Shown: positions 10,855 through 19,142 of the stretch, one piece after another
Layout of the letters: each line of letters opens with the position of its first letter
Numbering within the stretch: position 1 is the stretch's first letter
Assembly: GCF_001182785.1 (NCBI RefSeq)
Contig: NZ_CP012099.1
Span: 2,974,501 to 3,038,500 of the forward strand
Length of the DNA stretch: 64,000 bases
Direction: 5' to 3'
From: Bacillus thuringiensis
GTDB taxonomy: Bacteria > Bacillota > Bacilli > Bacillales > Bacillaceae_G
Notes under the pieces: model-generated
Databases searched by the model: none
What the model was told of the DNA's origin: nothing
Seen by the model: the letters and a program-made list of their open reading frames with translations, nothing else
Program-made: the position numbers and the translations under genes

Positions 10855-12116
10855 GATTTATGCCCTCCTAATAATGTGTTTCTATATCTTGCTGTTGCGA
10901 CGCTTGTGTAGGAAATCCCTCGTAAAATACTGTTCTTACCAAACCGTGTTCGAATTTCGTCCATAACTTTCGTTAATCTCATTTCTTTTTCTCTTTGTAC
11001 AATATTATCGAAAAGCGAAATTTGCTCTTCCCCTTCATTTATTAAATTGGTTAGCGAGATACTTATTGATCGAATTGGTTCTCCTGTATGTCTCTCGTAT
11101 AAAAAATATGTACAAACATTATATATATCCATTGTTAAATTTGTTGCTCTATTTAACGTATGTGCCTTTTTTATTCCCCCGCCGTATTCCTTGCTATATC
11201 CAACCGAAAAATGAATTGTTTGCGCGCATTTCTTTTCTCTCCTCAACCTATAACAAATTTCTTCTATGTGCTCTAGTAAAATAACGATGAACTCTTCTAT
11301 CGAATAATCACGTAATAATATTTGGCTTTTCGCTATAGATGTTGTTGCAGGAACGTATTTTTCTGCTATTCTGCTAAAATCAATCCCGTTACTGTGTAAA
11401 TGTAATTCTTCTCCTATTACACCGAACGACTGCTTTAAATATTTCAAAGGGTACTGCGCTAACTCCCCTATTGTATGTATACCTTTTCGGTTCAATTTCA
11501 TTTCCGTTTTATACGATATACCCCAAAATTTACTAAGCGGTCTAATGCCCCATAACTTCTCGGGTATATCGTCATACGTCCACTGCGCTATTCCATCTTT
11601 ATTCTTTTTTGCTTCCACATCCATCGCAACTTTACTCAATAATAAATTAGGCCCTATACCAATCGTACTTTCAATCCGTGTGCGTTCATATATTTCTCGC
11701 TTGAACTTTAATGCGAACTCGCGCGGATTACTGGCAAACAAATGAATGCTTGCAGTCATATCCATAAAAAATTCATCGATACTATATTGATGAAAATCTT
11801 CCGGCGCGACATACTGCAAAGCTAAACCCGTTATGAAAGTTGAACACTTCATATACGTATGCATAATTGGATTCACAATAATAATATCTGGTCGCTTCGG
11901 TATTTCGTACAAACGAGCCATCTTCTTTATTCCTAACGCTTTTAATGGCGGTGTTGCCGCTAATACAATTGATCCGCTCTGATTCACATCCCCTACGACA
12001 GCCAATTTTGTATATCTTGGATCAAGTCCTTTTTTAATACATGATACACTCGCATAAAAGCTACGAAGATCTACACAAAGAATAATACGATTCGGTAAAA
12101 GAAAATAATCATACAA
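10851..12116 (-). CDS. uvrX: UvrX-type Y-family DNA polymerase
   Basis: A 421-residue lesion-bypass polymerase. Catalytic carboxylates are visible in CVDLRSFYASVSC (about residue 15) and YSIDEFFMD (about 112), with the SKVAMDVEAKKN palm segment and the helix-hairpin-helix region KGIHTIGELAQYP. The ending SILRGISYTSVATARYRNTLLGGHKS is typical of UvrX. The TTG at 12116 (LYDYFLLPNR) is chosen because AGGAG lies 8 nt upstream. Two LexA/DinR boxes precede it, so expression should be part of the SOS response. It forms an operon with yolD. Confidence 0.92.
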   Translation of the reverse strand: MYDYFLLPNRIILCVDLRSFYASVSCIKKGLDPRYTKLAVVGDVNQSGSIVLAATPPLKALGIKKMARLYEIPKRPDIIIVNPIMHTYMKCSTFITGLALQYVAPEDFHQYSIDEFFMDMTASIHLFASNPREFALKFKREIYERTRIESTIGIGPNLLLSKVAMDVEAKKNKDGIAQWTYDDIPEKLWGIRPLSKFWGISYKTEMKLNRKGIHTIGELAQYPLKYLKQSFGVIGEELHLHSNGIDFSRIAEKYVPATTSIAKSQILLRDYSIEEFIVILLEHIEEICYRLRREKKCAQTIHFSVGYSKEYGGGIKKAHTLNRATNLTMDIYNVCTYFLYERHTGEPIRSISISLTNLINEGEEQISLFDNIVQREKEMRLTKVMDEIRTRFGKNSILRGISYTSVATARYRNTLLGGHKS

Positions 12117-12136
12117 GGTAATCACTCCTAAATAAA

Positions 12137-12148
12137 GAACGTTTGTTC
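12137..12148 (-). promoter_or_regulatory. LexA (DinR) box GAACGTTTGTTC
   Basis: This is a perfect GAAC-N4-GTTC match to the Gram-positive SOS box, 21 bp before the uvrX TTG start. Confidence 0.85.
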
Positions 12149-12159
12149 TCATTATATAC

Positions 12160-12171
12160 GAACTCTTGTTC
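12160..12171 (-). promoter_or_regulatory. Second LexA (DinR) box GAACTCTTGTTC
   Basis: The flanked sequence CGAACTCTTGTTCT extends the symmetry. It starts 23 bp from the first box, about two helical turns, so two LexA dimers could bind the same DNA face. Confidence 0.85.
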
Positions 12172-12221
12172 TTTTTGAAGGTATTTCTATGAAAATTTTG
12201 GTTAAAATAACCTTTACTAAA

Positions 12222-12312
12222 TTCTAAGAAAACCTTAAAGAATTTCCCTCTGTATTCATAGGAATTGTTTTCTATACCGAAAAATATAAATAGATACAGG
12301 GAGAAACAACTA
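12222..12312 (+). promoter_or_regulatory. Orphan copy of the yxeA-type promoter/leader
   Basis: From CTAAGAAAACCTTAAAGAAT through TTTCCCTCTGTATTCATAGG, TCTATACC and GGGAGAAAC, this stretch matches the region upstream of the YxeA-family gene (25255-25345) almost base for base. It keeps the direct repeat, a TATACC -10-like box and a ribosome-site-like GGGAG. No reading frame follows where the other copy starts its ATG. It is probably a relic of a deleted paralogue or a promoter now used by the next gene at 12666. Confidence 0.6.
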
Positions 12313-12665
12313 AATTCTTCGTGAATAGGTACGGTATTTTAGAACTCATTTTTTAGTAGTGTTTTTTTATAGAAAACAAAATATTATTGGTTATTTTCTC
12401 AACGTTGTTTTTCTAGTTTTATCATTCAAATTTAAATACATATTTATTTAATCTACATAAACTAAAAATATGTAAGTGCATACTTTATGAATTTTTTATA
12501 ATAACATCTCGAACAGACTATCATAAATCGTAAGTTTAATAACTCGGATACATTAATCACCTCCAATAAAGTTCCGAATAGCCAAGTACTATAGCTTGTA
12601 TTTCTTTTAAAATAAACATTCAAATCTCTAATTATATAATTTTGTACGAGAAAGGGATTGAATTT

Positions 12666-13085
12666 ATGCACAATCTTAATTTCATTTGTGAACAATTTGC
12701 TACAATACTTAAAGGAAAAAGTAAAATAAGTCAAGGTGGTTGTTCGGTGTCTTTTCACCGCGATTTTAGCGTGCTTGTTCAAGGAAAACGGAGTACCAAT
12801 GTAGTACCCGTCGGAGTAAGTTTTGAATCGTTGGATCAAAATGGTAATGCATTAAATTTAGGCGAAATCGCTGTTCTACAAGAAGAGATTCCTGCATTTA
12901 TGCAATCAATTATACAACAAGGAATTATTGTCAGTGCTTTACATAATCACTGGCTGTACATGAATCCCTTAATTATGTATATTCATGTCCAATCGGTAGA
13001 GCCCCCATTACATTTTGCACAAAAGTTGGCGAATTCTTTTTTATCCTTAAGTAGCTATCCTATTGCTAATAATGAAGGGCAATGA
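12666..13085 (+). CDS. DUF1259 family protein, copy 1
   Basis: A 139-residue soluble protein resembling the LppY/LpqO (DUF1259) family of unknown function. Recognisable parts are NFICEQFATILKGK, GGCSVSFHRDFSV, the GEIAVLQEEIPAFMQSI helix and QGIIVSALHNHWLYMNP with a conserved HNHW motif. A diverged paralogue lies at 60344-60730 in this window (QGIIVSSIHNEWL there). The ATG at 12666 is preferred because GAAAGGG lies upstream and it aligns with the paralogue; a TTG at 12642 is the alternative. No signal peptide is present, unlike mycobacterial lipoprotein members. Confidence 0.8.
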   Translation: MHNLNFICEQFATILKGKSKISQGGCSVSFHRDFSVLVQGKRSTNVVPVGVSFESLDQNGNALNLGEIAVLQEEIPAFMQSIIQQGIIVSALHNHWLYMNPLIMYIHVQSVEPPLHFAQKLANSFLSLSSYPIANNEGQ

Positions 13086-13159
13086 TTGGTGTTTGGAATA
13101 ATTACATTTTCTATATGTGTAAACATAATAAAATCATTTCACTTTTTGCCAAAAAGTAA

Positions 13160-13196
13160 AAAAACTGCCTATCAAATTTTTAGATAGGCAGTTTTT
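13160..13196. terminator. Bidirectional terminator after DUF1259 copy 1
   Basis: AAAAACTGCCTATC pairs perfectly with GATAGGCAGTTTTT around AAATTTTTA. Confidence 0.88.
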
Positions 13197-13306
13197 GAAT
13201 CTATTAAAATAAAGTACCCTACTATTTTATAAAATATTATTGCCTAAACAAAAAATACAGATTTTCAATTCACTGTGGCTTTCTTATCTCATATATTCCT
13301 CTAAAG

Positions 13307-13540
13307 TTAGTTTTTCCTTATATATTTTTTAGCAATTTCTCCTACATAGCGAATATACCAAGGCTCATACGCATAAACAGTCATATTTCTCTATTCTTTT
13401 GGATAACAAATGATATATCCTGCACGATGCGTATTTTCTTTCGGCCACTTCCCTTCCTTCGTCTTAGCACACCATAACTCTAATTCATTATTTGTATCTT
13501 TAACATCCATCGTTAAGCCTAGTTGATGTTCGATATGTCC
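13307..13540 (-). pseudogene. VanY-type D-Ala-D-Ala carboxypeptidase remnant
   Basis: On the minus strand GHIEHQLGLTMDV, then WPKENTHRAGYIICYPKE, an in-frame TAG, and YAYEPWYIRYVGEIAKKYI correspond to the M15B peptidase motifs (S)EHQTGLAxD, GFIIRYPKxK and YEPWHxRYVG. The catalytic/zinc His of EPWH is Tyr here. The N-terminal half and start are absent. The gene is therefore 5'-truncated, carries an internal stop and has lost a ligand. Such enzymes trim peptidoglycan stem peptides. Confidence 0.8.
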
Positions 13541-13667
13541 CGTTTTTTCAAAAAAGCCCCCCTATACGTTCAGGATATCGACTTTTGTTTACTTCACTTT
13601 TTTTCGGCACTCTGCATCTATACAGTATATCCATTGACCACGGTAAGATTTATTTCAAACCCACAAA

Positions 13668-13716
13668 AAATAGATTACCTGCACATTAAGAAGTATAGCG
13701 TACAGGTAATCTATTT
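13668..13716. terminator. Terminator of the 5'-nucleotidase gene
   Basis: AAATAGATTACCTG pairs perfectly with CAGGTAATCTATTT across a 21-nt loop; T-runs lie on both sides. Confidence 0.75.
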
Positions 13717-13737
13717 GTTTTTGAGATTAATAAAAAA

Positions 13738-15327
13738 CTAATTTATTTTTTGAATTCTTCCATCAATAATAGACTGAATTGGTTCTTTTGATTTTTTTAT
13801 ATAATCTACTAATGCTTCAAAATCAGTTGGTCCTGTTTCAGCATCTTTACCGTTTCTAAAGGATACAAATCCATCTCCACCTGAAGCTAGAAATGCGTTC
13901 GCAACGACGCTGTAAGTTTTAGAAGGAATAATTTCTTCTCCATTTGTTAAGCGAATACTTGTTACTTTTTCTCCATTAGGCTTGTTCGCATCCCAAGTGT
14001 ATTGGATCCCTGAAATTTGAAGCATTCTTGTTATATCTTTTTGCCATTGTTGATTTAAAATATCACGAATGTCTTGACCTGTTAAATTTACTTTTATTAA
14101 TTGATTTCCGAATGGTTGAATACCATATATCTCTCCCCATGTAATATCACCAGCATCTAAGTCATTACGAATACCACCAGGATTCATAAGTGCAATTTGG
14201 GATTGCATTGTTGCACGCTGGGCATCAGCAACCAAATTTCCCAGAGTAGATTCACCAGCCGTATTGAGTTTGCGATCTAGTGGAGCAATAGACTTACCTA
14301 CAACTTCATTAACAAGAGGTGCGATTTTTGCTTGATATTTCTCCATCTTCTTCTTTATTTTTTTATCAGGCTCCATGCCTTCATGGTAAGTTGTAACAAT
14401 TTCTGCTTTTTTCTCAACAATATCTTGTGTCTTACGATCAATCTTTACATCAACATCAGCAAAAGCCATACCATATGAATTTGCTTGTACGACAAGTTTA
14501 TTATTAACAGTTCCATTTACATAAGTGTGGCTATGCCCACCAAAAATAACATCGACTTCCGGATCAGTCTCATTTGCTAATCGGACGATATCACCATTTG
14601 TTACTCCGTTCCCATCTGTTGTACCTCCGTTATGTGCAAGAACAACGATAGATTTAACGCCTAGTTTTTTTAATTGCTTTACGGATTTGTTAATAGCTTC
14701 AACTTCATCTGTAATTTCTACATTCTTTAGCATAGTAGGCATAACAAGGTTAGGAACATCCGTTGTTACGACTCCGATAAAGCCAACAGGAACTCCTTGT
14801 ACCTTTTTTATAGTGAATGGTGGTAAAAATAAACGACCGGTGGATTTATTATAGAAATTCGCAGCAACATATGGGAATTTTGCTCCTTTAAAATTACCTG
14901 TTTTCTCATGGTATCCACCATAAATAAGGCGATGCATTTCCTCAACACCTTCATCAAATTCATGATTTCCTATCGTTCCAACATCGAATTTCAAATCATT
15001 TAGAAATTCAATTGTAGGTTCGTCTTGTAATAATGCTGAAACAGGAGTACTTGCTCCAACAACATCTCCAGCATGTACCTTTAATGTATTTTGATTTTGT
15101 TTTTCACGATCACGTAAATAAGCCCCTAAGTACTCAATTCCCCCTGCATCTTTATTGTTAATTTTTTTTACAGTGTCTAGTTGCCCATGAAAATCGTTAA
15201 TACCGAGCATTTGTACATCTATGTAGCGGTTTTGTTCTGTATTCGCTTGGATTGAAGGTGCAGCAAATACACTAGTAAAAGTAACTGTACTTAATGCTAA
15301 AGCAACTGGAATGATTTTTTTCAACAT
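13738..15327 (-). CDS. Secreted 5'-nucleotidase / 2',3'-cyclic phosphodiesterase
   Basis: A 529-residue exported metallophosphoesterase with a signal peptide (MLKKIIPVALALSTVTFTSVFA, cleavage near residue 23-29). The N-terminal metallophosphatase domain shows GINDFHGQL, HAGDVVGAS, GTIGNHEFDEG, VLAHNGG and GGHSH, the di-metal ligand set. The C-terminal 5'-nucleotidase domain carries STLGNLVADA, NPGGIRNDLDAGDI and the substrate-stacking region (IQPFGN, SGGDGF). It should release nucleosides and phosphate from extracellular nucleotides. AGGGGAG lies 8-9 nt before the ATG. It has no LPXTG anchor, so it is expected to be secreted rather than wall-bound. Confidence 0.92.
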   Translation of the reverse strand: MLKKIIPVALALSTVTFTSVFAAPSIQANTEQNRYIDVQMLGINDFHGQLDTVKKINNKDAGGIEYLGAYLRDREKQNQNTLKVHAGDVVGASTPVSALLQDEPTIEFLNDLKFDVGTIGNHEFDEGVEEMHRLIYGGYHEKTGNFKGAKFPYVAANFYNKSTGRLFLPPFTIKKVQGVPVGFIGVVTTDVPNLVMPTMLKNVEITDEVEAINKSVKQLKKLGVKSIVVLAHNGGTTDGNGVTNGDIVRLANETDPEVDVIFGGHSHTYVNGTVNNKLVVQANSYGMAFADVDVKIDRKTQDIVEKKAEIVTTYHEGMEPDKKIKKKMEKYQAKIAPLVNEVVGKSIAPLDRKLNTAGESTLGNLVADAQRATMQSQIALMNPGGIRNDLDAGDITWGEIYGIQPFGNQLIKVNLTGQDIRDILNQQWQKDITRMLQISGIQYTWDANKPNGEKVTSIRLTNGEEIIPSKTYSVVANAFLASGGDGFVSFRNGKDAETGPTDFEALVDYIKKSKEPIQSIIDGRIQKIN

Positions 15328-15641
15328 AAAATTTCTCTCCCCTAATTAAAATCTGACATAATACGATGTTATTTTAATATATTAAGAGAATTATTTCCAT
15401 AAAAATTCTACCAATTATAAAAATTAATAAGATTTTATTGTTTTCTGACAAGATATTTCTTCCTCAAAAAAATGTACATTTTTTTGTTTTGAGGATTATT
15501 CAAAATATTATCTTGATAGTAATATAACAATACTTCTAAGAAATCTAAAAAACTCTAATCAATACATTTTAGCTGTTAAGAAGAATATTCAATCCAAAAT
15601 TAATGGATATTTATCAGCCTAACATCTCAATATCACCATTT

Positions 15642-15680
15642 AAAAAGATGCTCCTGGATTTATCCAAGAGCATCTTTTTT
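15642..15680 (-). terminator. Terminator of the alpha/beta hydrolase gene
   Basis: AAAAAGATGCTC(TTGG) pairs with GAGCATCTTTTT; the hairpin is flanked by A- and T-runs. Confidence 0.85.
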
Positions 15681-15734
15681 TAGATTTATTTTTACTTGTT
15701 TATAATTTATCAATTAACAATTATATAGTTGTAA

Positions 15735-16571
15735 TCAGTCCTTTAAAAATAATAGGAGTGCTTCATTAAATTCTTTAGCATGCGTTGCATTTAGCCCATG
15801 TGGACCGCCCTGTATTAAAGCGAGTTTACTACCAGGAATGGCATCATATGTACGTTTTCCACTTAATTCAAAAGGTACAGTTGCATCAGAGTCACCGTGA
15901 ATAATAAGAGTAGGTATATTAAACTTCTCCAAGTCTTTTCTAAAATCTGTCTTACTAAAGGCGGTAATACAATCAAGCGTTCCTTTAGGTGATGCACTGG
16001 CTGCAATATCCCAATTATATAAACGGAATGGTTCACTAACTAAATCTGTTCGATTACCAGCCGCGAAAAATCCCTTAGTAAATTCATCAAGAAATGCAAG
16101 GCGGTCATTTATCACACCACTTTTGAATGCTTCAATTGTAGCATCATCTAATGCCCCTTCAGGATGATCCTCTGATTTGTATAAATATGGAGGAACTGCT
16201 CCAGCAAAAACAGCCTTTTCAATACGATCTGTTCCATACGTACTAATGTACCGGGCTACCTCGCCTCCCCCCATAGAAAAACCAACAAGTGTGACATTTT
16301 GAAGCTCTAAATGTTCTAATAGTTGATGTAAATCAGAAGTAAAGGTATCATATTCATACCCTTCCCACGGCTGAGATGATTTTCCAAATCCTCGTCGATC
16401 ATACGTTATAACTCTATATCCAGCCTCAACAAGAGCTGGAACTTGGTATTCCCAAGATCGACCACTTAACGGCCAACCATGAATTAGTACAACTGGTTTT
16501 CCTGTGCCATGATCCTCAAAATATATCTCAATTGGTGCTTGATTTTCGGTTCCTACAGTAATTTTCGCCAT
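15735..16571 (-). CDS. Alpha/beta hydrolase, non-heme chloroperoxidase/esterase type
   Basis: A 278-residue cytoplasmic alpha/beta hydrolase close to cofactor-free haloperoxidases and arylesterases. HGWPLSGRSWEYQ forms the oxyanion region (about 31-43) and YDRRGFGKSSQP is characteristic of this subgroup. The nucleophile Ser lies in GFSMGGGE (about 99), with Asp in IIHGDSDATVPF and His in GGPHGLNATH. GGAGG lies 6-7 nt before ATG 16571; a longer frame to 16616 lacks one. It is a single gene with its own terminator. The substrate is unknown; perhydrolysis is a common side activity of the family. Confidence 0.88.
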   Translation of the reverse strand: MAKITVGTENQAPIEIYFEDHGTGKPVVLIHGWPLSGRSWEYQVPALVEAGYRVITYDRRGFGKSSQPWEGYEYDTFTSDLHQLLEHLELQNVTLVGFSMGGGEVARYISTYGTDRIEKAVFAGAVPPYLYKSEDHPEGALDDATIEAFKSGVINDRLAFLDEFTKGFFAAGNRTDLVSEPFRLYNWDIAASASPKGTLDCITAFSKTDFRKDLEKFNIPTLIIHGDSDATVPFELSGKRTYDAIPGSKLALIQGGPHGLNATHAKEFNEALLLFLKD

Positions 16572-16682
16572 GCTTCTACCTCCAAAAAATATTCTAATAT
16601 GTATCCTTTTCTTCAATACTCCGGATGAATGTCATAACCTATTCATGCACGTTTATGTTGTGAAATCTAAGTATGAAACTCT

Positions 16683-16720
16683 ATTGTTCCAACGCATTCA
16701 TTTTCTCCTTTTGGAACAAT
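16683..16720. promoter_or_regulatory. Inverted repeat ATTGTTCCAA-N18-TTGGAACAAT
   Basis: Perfect 10-bp arms lie 112-149 bp upstream of the alpha/beta hydrolase start. It is a candidate operator or old terminator; no regulator is assigned. Confidence 0.45.
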
Positions 16721-16817
16721 CCCCCCTCTAATACCTTTTTCATCATAAAATAATTACTGAACATTACTCATATTCAATTGTAATAACAAAAATAGGTGAC
16801 TATCAATATTGTTCTAT

Positions 16818-16880
16818 CTATAGGATGTATAGGTAAAACCAATCTATTTTATAGTGAAAACAACTATAGTTACGACCTAT
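16818..16880. promoter_or_regulatory. Cluster of ATAG/CTAT palindromes, candidate LysR sites
   Basis: Three symmetric motifs lie within 63 bp upstream of the isochorismatase operon: CTATA-GGATG-TATAG (16818-16832), CTAT-TTT-ATAG (16844-16854) and ATAG-TTACGAC-CTAT (16866-16880). The last fits the T-N11-A type LysR box. A LysR gene sits at the far end of the operon (21289-22167). Binding is inferred. Confidence 0.4.
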
Positions 16881-17073
16881 ACGAATTATAGATAATTTAG
16901 AATTGATTAACGAATCAGTTTTAAAATACTATAAATTTGTATAGCACTTCATGTTCTGTGAATGCTGCTATAACCAATATTATTGGTCAGCTTAGTTATA
17001 AACGAAGAAACTTATGATAGTATTCGACTATTTAAACTTTCTTCGATTACTTAATTTTTAGGAGGAATACATA

Positions 17074-17718
17074 ATGACTGATCTCTATTCTCGTATTAAC
17101 AAAGATGATGCTGTCGTTCTTTTAGTAGATCATCAAACTGGTCTTATGTCCGGACTAGTACGTGACTATGGTGTTGATGAATTCAAGAACAATGTTTTAG
17201 CTCTTGCTCATACTGCTAAGTTTTTTGATTTACCAGTTATTTTAACAACAAGTTTTGAAAACGGGCCTAATGGACCTTTAATGCAAGAATTGGTTGATCT
17301 CTTTCCTCATGCACCAAAAATAGCTCGACCTGGACAAATTAACGCATGGGATAATGATGATTTTGTAAAAGCAATCGAAGAAACTGGAAAAAAGCAACTT
17401 ATCATCGCGGGCGTAGTTACGGACGTTTGTGTTGCTTTCCCTGCACTTTCCGCTATAAAAGCTGGATATGAAGTATTTGCTGTTACTGATGCTTCAGGAA
17501 CTTTCAGTAAACAAGTTGCAGATGCTGCAAATACTCGTATGGCACATAGTGGTGTGCAACTTATGAACTGGTTTAGCGTAGCTTGCGAATTACAACGCGA
17601 TTGGCGCAACGATGTCGAAGGTTTTGGCAATTTGCTTGCTAGCAATCTTCCAGGCTATCAAAATATAATTGGAAGCTATAGGGGAGCTCAGCGAGATCTT
17701 AGTAAACAAAATGCATAA
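17074..17718 (+). CDS. YcaC-like isochorismatase-family hydrolase, copy 1
   Basis: A 214-residue cysteine hydrolase of the isochorismatase superfamily. Asp in LLVDHQTGLMSG (about residue 19), Lys in the PKIARPGQINAW region and the nucleophile Cys in GVVTDVCVAFPALSA (about 118) form the catalytic set; the usual cis-peptide precedes VTDVC. It is closest to YcaC-type proteins of unknown substrate. AGGAGG lies 7 nt before the ATG. A perfect hairpin follows it, so it may be partly uncoupled from the next gene, a second and more diverged member. Confidence 0.88.
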   Translation: MTDLYSRINKDDAVVLLVDHQTGLMSGLVRDYGVDEFKNNVLALAHTAKFFDLPVILTTSFENGPNGPLMQELVDLFPHAPKIARPGQINAWDNDDFVKAIEETGKKQLIIAGVVTDVCVAFPALSAIKAGYEVFAVTDASGTFSKQVADAANTRMAHSGVQLMNWFSVACELQRDWRNDVEGFGNLLASNLPGYQNIIGSYRGAQRDLSKQNA

Positions 17719-17753
17719 TAGCTTTTCTTTCAAAAAACTAGATAGTATACATT

Positions 17754-17774
17754 TAGTGCTGATTAAATCAGCAC
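17754..17774 (+). terminator. Hairpin between the two isochorismatase genes
   Basis: AGTGCTGATT-A-AATCAGCACT followed by CTCTCTTTT. It is a probable terminator or attenuating hairpin inside the cluster. Confidence 0.6.
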
Positions 17775-17894
17775 TCTCTTTTAAATTAAAAGGTATAGCA
17801 AATATTTTATTTTTACGATTACAGGTTTAATTAACAGAAAATATATTTTTTCAATAATATTAATTTTAAACAATTAAAAAAGGAGCTGTTTATT

Positions 17895-18539
17895 ATGAGT
17901 AATTTAGAATTGTTAAATCCGGAGAACAGTGCATTAATTTTAATTGATTTTCAACCTCAAATGACTTTTGGAGTTGCAAGTATTGATAGACAAACATTGA
18001 TTAATAACGTTATGCTGCTTGCTAAATCAGCAAAAACTTTTAACGTACCTACTATTCTTACTACAGTTGAAACACGCAGCTTTTCTGGTTATTTTTGGCC
18101 ACAAATTCTTGATATATTCCCAAACCATGAAATTATAGAACGTAGTTCAATGAACTCTTGGGAAGATCCGAAATTTGTTGAGGCAGTTAAAGCAACCGGT
18201 AGAAAGAAATTAATATTTGCAGCACTTTGGACTGAAGTTTGCCTTGCATTCCCTGTGCTTGAAGCAATTAAAGCTGGCTATGAGGTGTATGCAGTTGATG
18301 ATGCTTCAGGTGGTACTAGTTTGACAGCACATAACGCTGCTATGCGTCGTGTAGAACAAGCTGGTGCAATTCCAGTGACAGCAATTCAAGTTTTACTTGA
18401 ATACCAACGTGACTGGGCACACAAAGACACTTATGATGCTGTAATGGAGATTGTAAAGGAACACACTGGTGCTTATGGTCAAGGTGTAGAATACGCATAT
18501 ACTATGGTGCATGGCGCGCTTCCAAGCAGGAAAATATGA
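17895..18539 (+). CDS. YcaC-like isochorismatase-family hydrolase, copy 2
   Basis: A 214-residue relative of the preceding protein, the same length but clearly diverged. LILIDFQPQMTFGV carries the catalytic Asp, the Lys region is less clear, and AALWTEVCLAFPVLEA carries the nucleophile Cys (about 115). The unusual C-terminal third (HTGAYGQGVEYAYTMVHGAL) extends beyond the core fold. AAGGAGC lies about 8 nt before the ATG. The stop overlaps the next gene by 4 bp (ATGA). Two non-identical copies in one cluster suggest either two sequential hydrolyses or a hetero-oligomer. Confidence 0.87.
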   Translation: MSNLELLNPENSALILIDFQPQMTFGVASIDRQTLINNVMLLAKSAKTFNVPTILTTVETRSFSGYFWPQILDIFPNHEIIERSSMNSWEDPKFVEAVKATGRKKLIFAALWTEVCLAFPVLEAIKAGYEVYAVDDASGGTSLTAHNAAMRRVEQAGAIPVTAIQVLLEYQRDWAHKDTYDAVMEIVKEHTGAYGQGVEYAYTMVHGALPSRKI

Positions 18540-19129
18540 AACAAGAAGGAGTAGCTGTCGAAGAGACTTATACAGGGAACACGATGGATGCTGGCAATCC
18601 AGTAACAACGATTGTTACATGGGAAATTCAAGAAGGTAGAGAAAAACAGTTTGAAACATGGAGACATGAAATTGAGGCTGCGGCTACTAAATTCCCAGGA
18701 CATTTAGGTGTAAATCTAATAGTCCCAAGTAACGAATCCAGAGAGTATACTGTTATTTTTCGCTTTGATACGTATGAGCATCTACGTGCTTGGCAAGAAT
18801 CAGATGTTCGCCGGGATTTGTTAAAAACGGCCGAGCAATTTCAAGCCACTAATCCAACTTATAAAACTGAAAGCAGTTTGGCTTATTGGTTTGTTACTCC
18901 GAAAACGCCAGTTCCACCTCCAAAATGGAAAATGTCTATCGTTACCCTTCTGGGTGTATGGCCTCTTAGCATGTTAGTTCCTAAAGTGATAGGACCTATT
19001 ATAAAACATATGAATCCTATTATGTCAGCTTTTTTTGTTTCTGTATGTATAGTGTCCTTGCTATCATGGGTAGTCATGCCGATTTTCGGTAAATTATTTC
19101 ATCCATGGTTACAAAATAATAGAAAGTAG
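18536..19129 (+). CDS. ABM-domain protein with C-terminal membrane anchor
   Basis: A 197-residue protein. Residues about 22-115 form an antibiotic-biosynthesis-monooxygenase (ABM) dimeric ferredoxin-like domain (TTIVTWEIQEGREKQFETW, FPGHLGVNLIVP, YTVIFRFDTYEHLRAW). This is followed by a proline-rich linker (VTPKTPVPPPKWK) and two transmembrane helices (SIVTLLGVWPLSMLVPKVIG and PIMSAFFVSVCIVSLLSWVVM). ABM proteins oxidise or rearrange aromatic/quinone intermediates or bind heme-like ligands. The anchor would put the reaction at the membrane. It is translationally coupled to the isochorismatase gene, and the amidohydrolase starts 13 bp after it. Confidence 0.85.
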   Translation: MKQEGVAVEETYTGNTMDAGNPVTTIVTWEIQEGREKQFETWRHEIEAAATKFPGHLGVNLIVPSNESREYTVIFRFDTYEHLRAWQESDVRRDLLKTAEQFQATNPTYKTESSLAYWFVTPKTPVPPPKWKMSIVTLLGVWPLSMLVPKVIGPIIKHMNPIMSAFFVSVCIVSLLSWVVMPIFGKLFHPWLQNNRK

Positions 19130-19142
19130 ACGAGGTGTGAAC

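Noticed and set aside
12462..12839. Minus-strand frame of 125 codons over the DUF1259 gene
   Set aside because: Overlaps a gene with paralogue support, composition is low-complexity and there is no ribosome site.
13523..13741. Plus-strand frame of 72 codons
   Set aside because: It overlaps the VanY relic, a terminator and the nucleotidase stop; no start signal.
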